Positions 30,025 through 38,329 of a stretch of 64,000 bases of DNA are shown here, piece after piece; the stretch's first letter is position 1; every line of letters begins with the position of its first letter. Under the pieces are notes generated by a model, which was not told the origin of the DNA, did not search any database, and was given only the letters and a program-made list of their open reading frames with translations. Source of the stretch: Proteus columbae. GTDB lineage: Bacteria; Pseudomonadota; Gammaproteobacteria; Enterobacterales; Enterobacteriaceae. The DNA lies in contig NZ_CP043925.1 of the NCBI RefSeq assembly GCF_009914335.1, forward strand, positions 868,001 through 932,000, given 5' to 3'. The position numbers were made by a program, and so were the translations under genes.

Positions 30025-30942
30025 TTACAACTTAAATACCTCAAAATCAGAAGCCATTTCAGTATGGCTAAAGATCTGTTGGCTTTCATTGAGTAACTCA
30101 ACGCAGTCTTCGGGTAAATAACGGCTACTAATATGAGTAATAATCAGCTTTTTAGCATTAGCCTCTTTTGCTAATGTTGCCGCTTGCACAGTTGTTGAAT
30201 GTCCGCGACTATTTGCTTGCTCTGCCATTTCATGCTTAAACGTTGCTTCATGAACAATAACATCAGCATTATTAGCCAGCTTTAATGCATTAGGGGTTGG
30301 TTGAGTATCCCCAAAAATAGCAATACAACGACCTTCTATTTCATCACCAATATAGTCTTTACCATCAATTGTTCGTCCATCTGGTAATGTTATGGTTTTG
30401 CCTTGCTTTAAGTCTTGTAACCAAGAGCCTGCTGGAATATTTTCCGCTTTCAGTTTTTCTGCATCTAGCTTACCTGGTTTGTTTTCTTCTTCTAAGCGGT
30501 AACCAAAACAAGGTACGGGGTGAGACAGTGCCTCACAACTGACTTTCATACCTTCTTCTTCAAAAAGAAAACCTGCTTTGTCAATTTCTACAATATTAAT
30601 AGGGTAAGTTAAATAGGATTGGCTTAATGTTAGCGACGTTTCTATAAAGGCTTTTATACCCGTAGGACCATATACTGTTAAAAGTGTTTCCGTTCCACCC
30701 ATTGAGCGACTACAAAGTAATCCCGGTAAACCAAAAATATGATCGCCATGTAAGTGGGTAATAAAAATTTTATTTAAACGCGGTAGTTTCACGCGGGTAT
30801 GTAATATTTGATGTTGTGTCGCTTCACCACAATCAAACATCCACATACTTTTTTGTTTATTTTGTAAATCGAGCACCATACTTGTGACATTGCGATCTTT
30901 AGAAGGAACGCCTGCGTTAGTGCCTAAAAAAGTGAGCTCCAT
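30025..30942 (-). CDS. rnz: ribonuclease Z / RNase BN
   Basis: RNase Z is a zinc metallo-beta-lactamase-fold nuclease that trims tRNA 3' trailers. The 305-residue protein has the nuclease signature THLHGDHIFGLPGLL, the later ligands in IFGDTQPTPN, VHEATF and THISSRY, and a proline/glycine-rich flexible arm (AENIPAGSWLQDLKQG). It starts only 9 bases after the rtcR stop on the same strand, so the two are probably co-transcribed. This ties tRNA 3'-end processing to the RNA-repair regulator. Confidence 0.93.
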   Translation of the reverse strand: MELTFLGTNAGVPSKDRNVTSMVLDLQNKQKSMWMFDCGEATQHQILHTRVKLPRLNKIFITHLHGDHIFGLPGLLCSRSMGGTETLLTVYGPTGIKAFIETSLTLSQSYLTYPINIVEIDKAGFLFEEEGMKVSCEALSHPVPCFGYRLEEENKPGKLDAEKLKAENIPAGSWLQDLKQGKTITLPDGRTIDGKDYIGDEIEGRCIAIFGDTQPTPNALKLANNADVIVHEATFKHEMAEQANSRGHSTTVQAATLAKEANAKKLIITHISSRYLPEDCVELLNESQQIFSHTEMASDFEVFKL

Positions 30943-30951
30943 AATGAAATA

Positions 30952-32544
30952 TTATTCTCCATGTCTAATTTGTTCCCAACTTAAATCGAATTTCGCAAGA
31001 TACTTACGTAGGCGATCGGCATCGTTGGGTTGTTTTTTATTTTGTCTTGATACTGCGAAAAGTTTTCTACCGGCTTCTGAGAGTGTTGATGATTGCTGAC
31101 ACGTTTTGATAACGGTATTCAGTTGGCTAAGATCGAAAAGATCAATATCAGTGCTATTAAATAAAGAAGAGGAAGCAACTCCCCAATTTTGTTTTAAACG
31201 ATTAATTTCTTCATCAACAAGAGGAAGGGTAATACGACCATTTTCGGCAAGTGTTGCCATTCGCGTTATACTAGCACTAAGTTCACGGAAATTGCCACGC
31301 CATAATGCCTGTTCAGATGTTGCAAATCGAATATAGTGTGATTTTGCATCAGCGTTAAAACGGATTGCCTTTTGATAAAGCTTTGCAAAGTGATGCAATT
31401 CATAATCAATATTAGGCTCAATATCCTCTTTACGATTGGCTAAACTCGGTAATGAAAAAGACCATAAGTTGATCCTTGCATAGAGATCTTCACGAAAAAG
31501 TCCTTTCGCAATTTGCTTGTCCATATCACGATGCGTTCCTGCGATCAGCTGAAAATCACTTTGTACCTCAGTATCTGAGCCATAAGGATAAAAAGATTTC
31601 TCTTCTATCGCTTTAAGCAACATGGCTTGCTCATCAAGTCCTAACTCTGCAATTTCATCAAGAAATAAAATCCCTTTATCGGCTTCTCTTAATAATCCTT
31701 GTCTGGTTTGTAATGCGCCTGTAAATGCCCCTTTTACATGCCCAAATAAAGTGGACATTGCATTGTCACCACGCAAAGTGGCACAGTTAACAGCAATAAA
31801 ACGACCTTTTACAAAATGGCGAGACTGTCGTAATTCATAAATACGTTGAGCAAGGAATGATTTTCCAGCGCCTGTGGGGCCTGTTAATAAAATAGGCGCA
31901 ACGGAGCGTAATGCAACACGTTCAATTTGAGCAATTAAAGTATTAAAACGTTCATTACGTGTGGCGATCCCAGATTTTAAGAAAGAGAGGGACTCATTAT
32001 GGTAATGCTCAAATCGGCTCGTTAGTTTTGTATAACGGCTTAAATCGAGATCAATAACAGCATAACTACCTGTGGATGATTGTACTGTTTTGATGCCATC
32101 TTCATTTTCTATTTTAGAAGAAGGAGAGGTTTGTAATAGTTTTGCAGGTAAGTAATGGGCTTCAGTCAGGAGGAACCAGCAAATCTGGGCAATGTGCGTA
32201 CCTGTTGTGATATGTACATAATATTCTTCATTTTCAGTATCAAATGGATAATTTACTGCAAAATCAAGAAAGTGACTATAAACCTCTTCTAGATCCCAAG
32301 GATCACAAATGTCAATTTCGTAAGGTAATACCTCTGTGTCAGGGGAGACAGTATGAATATCTTCAGTGATTTTTGACGCTAACATTGAATCATTAGGTTG
32401 ATGGATCATGACCAATCGACTAACGGGGAAATCTTTTTGATGGCAAATCGAAATTGTTGGGCGCCATGAGTTCCATCTTTTATGACTTTTACCTCGTTTA
32501 TCTAATGTTGTGCCTAAAACACCAATCACCACTTTGCGTTTCAT
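30952..32544 (-). CDS. rtcR: sigma-54 dependent activator RtcR
   Basis: RtcR activates the RNA-repair operon in response to RNA damage signals. The 530-residue protein has an N-terminal CARF-type Rossmann domain (residues about 1-180, opening KVVIGVLGTTLD), which in characterised RtcR senses RNA ends carrying 2',3'-cyclic phosphate. The AAA+ domain follows with Walker A GPTGAGKS (222-229), the sigma-54 contact loop GAFTGA (272-277) and Walker B GILFLDEI (291-298). The C-terminal helix-turn-helix is TLSEAGRKLFAVSRQNKKQPNDADRL-like (last ~50 residues). It is divergent from the sigma-54 promoter at 32709-32725. Confidence 0.95.
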   Translation of the reverse strand: MKRKVVIGVLGTTLDKRGKSHKRWNSWRPTISICHQKDFPVSRLVMIHQPNDSMLASKITEDIHTVSPDTEVLPYEIDICDPWDLEEVYSHFLDFAVNYPFDTENEEYYVHITTGTHIAQICWFLLTEAHYLPAKLLQTSPSSKIENEDGIKTVQSSTGSYAVIDLDLSRYTKLTSRFEHYHNESLSFLKSGIATRNERFNTLIAQIERVALRSVAPILLTGPTGAGKSFLAQRIYELRQSRHFVKGRFIAVNCATLRGDNAMSTLFGHVKGAFTGALQTRQGLLREADKGILFLDEIAELGLDEQAMLLKAIEEKSFYPYGSDTEVQSDFQLIAGTHRDMDKQIAKGLFREDLYARINLWSFSLPSLANRKEDIEPNIDYELHHFAKLYQKAIRFNADAKSHYIRFATSEQALWRGNFRELSASITRMATLAENGRITLPLVDEEINRLKQNWGVASSSLFNSTDIDLFDLSQLNTVIKTCQQSSTLSEAGRKLFAVSRQNKKQPNDADRLRKYLAKFDLSWEQIRHGE

Positions 32545-32708
32545 TAAGTTATCCCTACTTATTTTTTATCTATATTTATAAATGTATAGATAAAAAGATA
32601 GGTTTTTATCATTTTTAATTCAATGGTTAAATATTTAAAAATTACGTTAAAAATATTTTTTCAAACAAAAACAATGAATTAAAAATATTTTTAGTGAGTT
32701 TTAAAAAC

Positions 32709-32725
32709 TTGGCACGATCCTCGCA
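32709..32725 (+). promoter_or_regulatory. sigma-54 promoter of the RNA-repair operon
   Basis: TTGGCACG-ATCC-TCGCA matches the -24/-12 consensus with the invariant GG and GC exactly spaced; one T to C change occurs in the -12 element. The expected start point is near 32736, at the first base of the leader RNA hairpin. RtcR binding sites are expected in 32545-32700. Confidence 0.85.
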
Positions 32726-32734
32726 ATATTATGA

Positions 32735-33017
32735 GTGTCTTGAGCAGATTTTAAATCTGGTAGGCACATAAAGAACACTCTGTGGTGTTATCTAAATGTG
32801 TTCCTCCACATCGGGACTCTGTAGGTGAAGAGGGTTATTTTCAGGTTCGATTCCTGACACCAAAAACCATTACAAATCCAAATGTAAAATTAAAGATAGA
32901 AAATCGTTGTGACAGCAGTACCGTCACCTTGCTTATCCACCAGCAACTACGCTGGATTGAAGGCAGAAGAAGAGACAAACAAAGCATCGTTCCTCTCTTG
33001 TTTTCCCTTCGATTTCG
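32735..33017 (+). ncRNA. structured tRNA-like leader RNA of the rtc operon
   Basis: This non-coding stretch between the sigma-54 start and the slipin gene is dense in stems. A 5' hairpin pairs GTGTCT (32735) with AGGCAC (32762) and CAGAT with ATCTG inside. A tRNA-like unit follows: TGGTG (32783-32787) pairs with CACCA (32858-32862); hairpins ATGTG/CACAT and CTCT/AGAG lie within; and a canonical T-arm has stem TCAGG/CCTGA and loop TTCGATT (32841-32857). Further stems are GTGAC/GTCAC, CCAGC/GCTGG and a long one closing ATTGAAGG with CCTTCGAT (to ~33017). The anticodon-like hairpin has a six-base loop and the D-arm is not normal, so it is not a functional tRNA. Bacterial Y RNAs near rtc operons have comparable tRNA-like modules. 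Confidence 0.55.
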
Positions 33018-33098
33018 CCAAGTTTGTTCGTGGAAAGCAAGTCACGATAAAAATGGTAATAAAAGAAAGCTAATAATAAAGAAGAGCAAAAGGAAGCA

Positions 33099-34244
33099 AT
33101 GATGATAAGAACAACAATAAAAGTGAAACAAGGACAGCTGGGTTTATTAAAGAAGGATGATGAGTATATTGACGTCCTTGTAGCTGGTGAGCATAAATTT
33201 TTCGATCTTCGTCGCCAATTAAGTGTTGAGCTGGTGGAGTTAAACGGCCCTGCAATTGAAAAAGAGAAAGCCGAGTTTTTACGCCAATATCATCCAGAAT
33301 GGGTGAGTGAATATTGTTTTGATATTGTGCTATCTGATGAAGAGATTGGCTTACTCTATGAAAATAGCTCACTCAAAGAGATCTTAGCGCCGAGTACTCG
33401 CCGTCTTTATTGGAATTATGCACAACGCTCAATGGAAGTGTTGTCAGCAAATGAATTGGAAGTTTCGCCAACTTTGGTTAAAAAATTGCAGCATCCAAAA
33501 TTACGTAACCAAACTGTAAAAGGCAGTGAAGGTGTATTAAGTGTGGATATTCCGACATGGCATGCTGGCATTATCCGTGTTGATGGTGAAGTTCAATCAC
33601 TATTGCCGCCGGGATTAAAAGGCTATTGGCGTTATCAGCACAAAGTTGATGTTGAGGTTGTTGATATGCGCTTACAAACACTCGATGTGAGTGGTCAAGA
33701 GATCTTAACGAAAGACAAAGTAACATTACGCATTAATTTGTCAGCAAGTTGGCGTTATAGCGATGTGCTTTCAGCGTACCAATTACTGAGTTCACCTCTT
33801 GAGTTCTTATATAAAGAGTTGCAGTTTGCGTTACGTGAAGCCGTAGGAACAAGAACATTAGATGAATTATTAGAGAATAAAACGCTGATTGACACTTTAG
33901 TGAGTGAAAAAATCAGTGAAGTGACTAAAGGATATGGTATTGAAGTGGCTTCATTAGGGGTAAAAGATATTGTTTTACCAGGCGAAATGAAAACGATTTT
34001 AGCGCAAGTGGTTGAGGCAGAAAAATCAGCACAGGCTAATGTTATTCGTCGAAGAGAAGAGACATCCGCAACACGCTCTTTATTAAATACGGCAAAAGTG
34101 ATGGAAAACAATCCAGTAGCCTTACGATTAAAAGAGCTAGAAACCGTAGAACGTATTGCAGAACGTATTGATAAGATTTCCGTTTATGGCGGTTTAGACC
34201 AAGTATTAAACGGGTTAGTACAAATTAAAGGGGCACAGGCATGA
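33099..34244 (+). CDS. slipin/SPFH-family protein of the RNA-repair operon
   Basis: A 381-residue SPFH (band 7) protein. The region from about residue 150 to 310 carries the fold: GIIRVDGEVQSLLPPGLKGYW, VVDMRLQTLDVSGQEILTKDKV, LRINLSASWRYSD and ALREAVGTRTLDELLE, then a helical part with GIEVASLGVKDIVLPGEMK. No membrane segment is present, unlike most slipins, and there is an N-terminal ~140-residue extension. The function is unknown; genes of this type occur beside rtcB in other bacteria. AAAGGAAG precedes the ATG, and its last four bases overlap the rtcB start (ATGA), implying coupled translation. Confidence 0.8.
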   Translation: MMIRTTIKVKQGQLGLLKKDDEYIDVLVAGEHKFFDLRRQLSVELVELNGPAIEKEKAEFLRQYHPEWVSEYCFDIVLSDEEIGLLYENSSLKEILAPSTRRLYWNYAQRSMEVLSANELEVSPTLVKKLQHPKLRNQTVKGSEGVLSVDIPTWHAGIIRVDGEVQSLLPPGLKGYWRYQHKVDVEVVDMRLQTLDVSGQEILTKDKVTLRINLSASWRYSDVLSAYQLLSSPLEFLYKELQFALREAVGTRTLDELLENKTLIDTLVSEKISEVTKGYGIEVASLGVKDIVLPGEMKTILAQVVEAEKSAQANVIRRREETSATRSLLNTAKVMENNPVALRLKELETVERIAERIDKISVYGGLDQVLNGLVQIKGAQA

Positions 34245-35464
34245 TATTGGATCATCAAATAGTAAAAGAAGCAGGAACTGCTGAAATCAAAATGTGGACA
34301 AATGGTGTACCTGTTGAAGCAGATGCTCTAAAACAACTTATTAATACCGCGAAGATGCCTTTTATTTTCAAACATATGGCAGTAATGCCAGATGTTCACT
34401 TAGGGAAAGGTTCAACAATCGGGAGTGTTATTCCAACAAAAGGCGCGATTATTCCAGCTGCTGTTGGTGTGGATATTGGGTGTGGAATGATTGCGGTGAA
34501 AACATCATTACACGCAAATGATCTGCCAGATAATTTATTTGCCATAAGAACGGCAATAGAAAGAGCAGTACCTCATGGAAGAACAAGTTATCAATCAGGG
34601 AATGATCGTGGTTCATGGAAGAACCCACCTAAACTTGTTGATCAACATTGGCAACAACTTGAAGGGCGTTTTAAGGTTTTAACTGATAAGTACCCACGTT
34701 TACGAAATACGAATAACTATCGTCACCTTGGTACATTAGGAACAGGAAATCACTTTATCGAATTGTGTCTTGATGAATCAGATAATGTTTGGGTAATGCT
34801 ACATAGTGGCTCTCGTGGTGTTGGTAATGCTATCGGTACGTTATTTATACAAATGGCACAAGAAGATATGAGGGAACATATCGCTAATTTACCTGATAAA
34901 AACTTAGCGTATTTAAAAGAAGGAACGCTTTTCTATGATGACTATATAGAAGCCATAGAATGGGCACAGGATTTTGCCCGACATAATCGTGAAATTATGA
35001 TGGAACGCGTGTTGGCGGCATTATCGACACAAATAACTAAACCTTTTACGACACAGCAACAGGCGGTGAACTGCCACCATAACTATGTACAAAAGGAAAT
35101 GCACTTTGGCGAAGAAGTACTGGTGACTCGAAAAGGAGCCGTTTCAGCTCAGAAAGGTGAAATGGGGATCATCCCTGGTTCAATGGGCGCTAAGAGCTTT
35201 ATTGTAAGAGGAAAAGGAAATGCCGAAAGTTTCTGTTCATGTAGTCATGGCGCAGGACGCGTAATGAGCCGAACAGCAGCGAAAAAAGCTTTTAGTGTTG
35301 AAGACCAAATTCGAGCAACAGCACATGTGGAATGTCGAAAAGATGAAGATGTGATTGATGAAATTCCGATGGCTTATAAGGATATTGATGCTGTTATGAA
35401 GGCTCAGTTATCACTTGTTGAGGTTGTTCATACACTACGACAGGTTGTTTGTGTAAAAGGATAA
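34241..35464 (+). CDS. rtcB: RNA-splicing ligase RtcB
   Basis: RtcB joins RNA 2',3'-cyclic phosphate or 3'-phosphate ends to 5'-OH ends using GTP and manganese. The 407-residue protein has the metal ligands in VGVDIGCGM, the GNHF.E motif in LGTGNHFIEL, MLHSGSRGVGN, HNYVQKE and the guanylylated histidine in CSCSHGAGRVMSR. It is the last gene of the operon; the RNA cyclase gene rtcA, which normally follows, is absent and no terminator hairpin is evident directly after it. Confidence 0.97.
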   Translation: MILDHQIVKEAGTAEIKMWTNGVPVEADALKQLINTAKMPFIFKHMAVMPDVHLGKGSTIGSVIPTKGAIIPAAVGVDIGCGMIAVKTSLHANDLPDNLFAIRTAIERAVPHGRTSYQSGNDRGSWKNPPKLVDQHWQQLEGRFKVLTDKYPRLRNTNNYRHLGTLGTGNHFIELCLDESDNVWVMLHSGSRGVGNAIGTLFIQMAQEDMREHIANLPDKNLAYLKEGTLFYDDYIEAIEWAQDFARHNREIMMERVLAALSTQITKPFTTQQQAVNCHHNYVQKEMHFGEEVLVTRKGAVSAQKGEMGIIPGSMGAKSFIVRGKGNAESFCSCSHGAGRVMSRTAAKKAFSVEDQIRATAHVECRKDEDVIDEIPMAYKDIDAVMKAQLSLVEVVHTLRQVVCVKG

Positions 35465-35898
35465 TTGTAGTTTTTAAGGAAATTCATAACTATCCCCAAA
35501 CGATAACGTTGGGGATAGTGAGATATGAAAGCGTGTGCCTAGAATGCAAATGAATAAAATTTTTAAGAATAGATATTTTCTTTAAATAAGATCCTTATTT
35601 CTTGATTAAAAATCAAACAAATAATGTTTAATATTATTAATAAATAAAGACTGATATTAAATTTATTGCCTTCCAATAAAGATAATCAAAAAAAGAATAA
35701 TGATATTGAATTATTCTTTAATTAGAAAACGATTATTAATAAATTATTAATACCTGCAATCGTGATTATTTATTTAATATAAAACAATTCCTAATTTTCT
35801 TAATTATATTAAAATTAACTGTATTCTTATTGAAAAAATATAGTCTACTCTATTTAGTGTATTAATTCTTAGAGAATATATTAATTGAATAAATATTG
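35465..35898. other. 434-bp AT-rich gap between rtcB and mrpI
   Basis: No gene is seen. Bases 35775-35838 resemble 45165-45228, upstream of the second fimbrial operon (48 of 64 identical without gaps), suggesting both operons inherited the same upstream flank. Confidence 0.5.
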
Positions 35899-36465
35899 TT
35901 AATTTCTTGCATCCCAAATGTGAACAAATCGTTTTGAATTACTTGCAGTATAGATAACAGTATGTGAAATATTACGATGTCCTAAATAATCTTGAATTAA
36001 ACGAGTATCTCTACCTAAATCAGCGAGTGCATAGCCACATGCATGGCGTAACATATGGGGATGAGGGGCTATGGATACATTAGCATCTTTACCTAAACGG
36101 CGAAGTAATCCATACACTTGTTGACGAGAAATTGGACCTGTTTTTTGGGATAAAAAGACCCATTCTGAGTCAGCCTCTCTCCATGTTTCCCTTTTTTTCA
36201 ACCAGTTAACTAACGCTTCATACTCCTCTTCGATAATCGGTTGTGTTGTTGATAAACCGCCTTTTAAGCGTCTGACATAGAGTATTCGACTTTCTAAATC
36301 AATATCGCTTAAGGTTAAATTACATAGCTCGCTCACGCGAAACCCATGTAAAAAACACATTAAAAACATACAGTAATCTCTTTCTGGATACCGTCCTTCC
36401 TTTGCTTGCTTCAAAATAGAATTGATCTCAAAACGTGTAAGAAACTTGCGCTGCTTCATTTTCAT
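35899..36465 (-). CDS. mrpI: tyrosine recombinase MrpI (fimbrial phase switch)
   Basis: MrpI inverts the mrp promoter element and so turns MR/P fimbriae on and off. The 188-residue protein contains the full tyrosine recombinase set: Arg in FLHGFRVSELCNL, Lys in RRLKGG, His-x-x-Arg in HMLRHACG, His in LGHRNI and the nucleophile in VIYTAS. It is FimB/FimE-like in size. I start it at 36465 (MKMKQRKFLTR), where AAAAGG lies 5 bases upstream; a longer frame to 36513 lacks a site. It is divergent from mrpA across the invertible element. Confidence 0.95.
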   Translation of the reverse strand: MKMKQRKFLTRFEINSILKQAKEGRYPERDYCMFLMCFLHGFRVSELCNLTLSDIDLESRILYVRRLKGGLSTTQPIIEEEYEALVNWLKKRETWREADSEWVFLSQKTGPISRQQVYGLLRRLGKDANVSIAPHPHMLRHACGYALADLGRDTRLIQDYLGHRNISHTVIYTASNSKRFVHIWDARN

Positions 36466-36691
36466 AACCTTTTCAATGAGATAACAAGGAACAAAAGTCA
36501 ATTGATGCATCACTATAACAAGTAATATGCATCAATAAAGAGTTGTATTTTTTTTATGCTTACACTTTTACTTGTTCATTTTAAACAAGTTTATTGAAAG
36601 TTTATTTATTTTTAGAAAATGAAAGTGATTGATTGAAAAAGCGAAAAATGAGTATGGATAGGAATTTGGTTATCTTTAGAGAAATAAACAG

Positions 36692-36978
36692 AATACACCA
36701 AATTGTTTACTATTATTCTCTGGCTTCTCACTTAAGTCAAATTTAATGTTAATCACTTATCTTCATTTATTTAACATATTGATATTTATCATTATTTTAA
36801 AAAACAAACATGATTGGTTACTTTGTTTAAAATCCAGAAATAATTTTTTTTACTTTTTTCACAAATTATAGTAATTGCACTTAGAATTATAAACTCTTTT
36901 TTCGATATTTAAAGTTTGATTATCTAAATGTGTTTAATTTCGAGATGAAAATTTTTAACAAAACAATTTGGTGTATTT
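36692..36978. mobile_element. MR/P invertible promoter element with its inverted repeats
   Basis: AATACACCAAATTGTTT at 36692-36708 recurs as its exact reverse complement at 36962-36978. With one mismatch the repeats extend outward to about 21 bp (ACA.AATACACCAAATTGTTT). The enclosed 253 bp agrees with the published MR/P invertible element (about 251 bp with 21-bp repeats). MrpI is the expected recombinase. Confidence 0.93.
36712..36740 (-). promoter_or_regulatory. mrp operon promoter, oriented toward mrpI (phase OFF)
   Basis: On the minus strand, TTGACT-N17-AATAAT reads out of the left inverted repeat toward mrpI. The same hexamers and a similar spacer (TTGACTTAA..., ...CCAGAG) drive mrp' at 46297-46325 on the plus strand. 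Inversion would place this promoter at the right edge of the element facing mrpA. Confidence 0.75.
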
Positions 36979-37136
36979 TGTTTTGTTTCTAACGATATTT
37001 AATTTCGTTTTGGACGGGCACAAGTATACCAAAATTCAAAAACTCAATAAGTGAGTCATTCAATTAGGAATAATTCAATCCTAATGAATTTATTATTTTT
37101 AATGTCTTCGTCCTTTATATTTTAGGAAACAAAAAG

Positions 37137-37664
37137 ATGAAATTAAATAAATTAGCGTTAGTTCTTGGCTTAGGTTTAACTGTTGCTGCAGGTTCTTCTT
37201 TTGCTGCTGATCAAGGTCACGGCACCGTTAAATTTGTTGGTTCAATTATTGATGCACCTTGTTCTATTCATCCTGATTCAGAAAATCAAACTGTTCCATT
37301 AGGTCAAATTTCTACTGCTTCATTAAAAGATGGTGGTCGTAGTAATTCTCGTGATTTTAAAATCACTTTAGAGAATTGCACAACAGAAACTTATAAAACT
37401 GTTCAAACAACCTTCACTGGTTCAGAAGATGCAAACATCTTAGCTGGTTCTTTAGGTATTGAAGGTATCGCTAAAAATGCTGCTGTTGTTATCACTGATG
37501 CAGGTGGCAAACAAATCAAATTAGGCACACCAAGTGCCGCTCAAACATTACGTGATGGTAATAACGATCTGAACTTTGCTGCTTACTTACAAGGTTCTTC
37601 AGCAGAAGCTGCCGTTCCAGGTGACTTCACTGCAATCGCAACTTTCGCACTGACTTATCAGTAA
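37137..37664 (+). CDS. mrpA: major MR/P fimbrial subunit MrpA
   Basis: MrpA is the main structural pilin of MR/P fimbriae. The 175-residue protein has a 23-residue signal peptide (cut after SSFA), the paired cysteines that form the pilin loop (APCSIHP and LENCTTE) and the C-terminal beta strand with penultimate tyrosine (IATFALTYQ) needed for donor-strand exchange. AGGAAAC lies 8 bases before the ATG. An intercistronic hairpin follows and probably limits read-through into mrpB. Confidence 0.97.
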   Translation: MKLNKLALVLGLGLTVAAGSSFAADQGHGTVKFVGSIIDAPCSIHPDSENQTVPLGQISTASLKDGGRSNSRDFKITLENCTTETYKTVQTTFTGSEDANILAGSLGIEGIAKNAAVVITDAGGKQIKLGTPSAAQTLRDGNNDLNFAAYLQGSSAEAAVPGDFTAIATFALTYQ

Positions 37665-37672
37665 GAAAAAAT

Positions 37673-37700
37673 AAGCACAGTACAAGGATGTACAGTGCTT
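37673..37700 (+). terminator. attenuator-like hairpin between mrpA and mrpB
   Basis: AAGCAC-A-GTAC pairs with GTAC-A-GTGCTT around a short loop, followed by TATTT. A related hairpin lies after mrpA'. Confidence 0.55.
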
Positions 37701-37747
37701 TATTTCCTGTGTCTATTTTTAACGATTTTTTTCTTACGGAGAAAAAT

Positions 37748-38308
37748 ATGAATCGCAAGATGACACCACTATGGCTATGCCTTATTGCCAGCTTACTGAT
37801 AACAACAGCAGAAGCGAGTGATGTAAAACAAGATAAAAACATGCATCAGCGATTTGGGGTACTTAATCTTTCAGGCTCGATCTTAGAACCATCTTGCACG
37901 ATTGCAGCAGGAAGTGGTGAACAAGTTATTCCACTGACAACGGTTTCTATTCCAATGCTAGTGACTGAAGGACAAGGACCTATTGAGTATTTTTCTATCA
38001 GATTAACGGAATGTACGCTAATTGAACAAAAAGGTCAGGAAGCGGACAACCCTCGTTTTATTGCAACGTTTGAAGGTCCCTCTAACGAGAATGGTAATTT
38101 TGCACTTTCTGGTGAAGCGAGAGGCGCGTCATTAGCGATAGCTGATCGTTACGGTAGGCGAGCCATCCCCGGTAAGCCATTACCCCCAGTTGGAATTGAC
38201 TCCAAATCAATGGCGTTACTTTACCAAGCGCGAATAGTCAAAAATAACGAAATACCAAAAGCTGGAAATTACCGAACAACGCTGCGATTTAAGCTGGAAT
38301 ACTATTAA
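37748..38308 (+). CDS. mrpB: fimbrial subunit MrpB
   Basis: A 186-residue minor pilin-like protein of the MR/P operon. The signal peptide ends near TAEA; LEPSCTIAAGS and RLTECTLIEQ carry the two pilin cysteines, and the C terminus LRFKLEYY has the expected terminal strand. I start it at 37748 after ACGGAG, which makes it equal in length to MrpB'. It is thought to end or regulate the fibre in related systems; that role is not shown by the sequence. Confidence 0.92.
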   Translation: MNRKMTPLWLCLIASLLITTAEASDVKQDKNMHQRFGVLNLSGSILEPSCTIAAGSGEQVIPLTTVSIPMLVTEGQGPIEYFSIRLTECTLIEQKGQEADNPRFIATFEGPSNENGNFALSGEARGASLAIADRYGRRAIPGKPLPPVGIDSKSMALLYQARIVKNNEIPKAGNYRTTLRFKLEYY

Positions 38309-38329
38309 ATGGATCGGGTTGGATAACTT

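Noticed and set aside
32782..33102. 106-codon frame over the tRNA-like leader
   Set aside because: No ribosome site, composition unlike a protein (Arg/Ser/Cys-rich), and it crosses several base-paired elements; the structure reading explains the region better.
36840..36895. Plus-strand promoter inside the invertible element (TTCACA-N18-TAGAAT) as evidence for phase ON
   Set aside because: It is weaker than the minus-strand promoter and has no counterpart at mrp', whereas the minus-strand one does.
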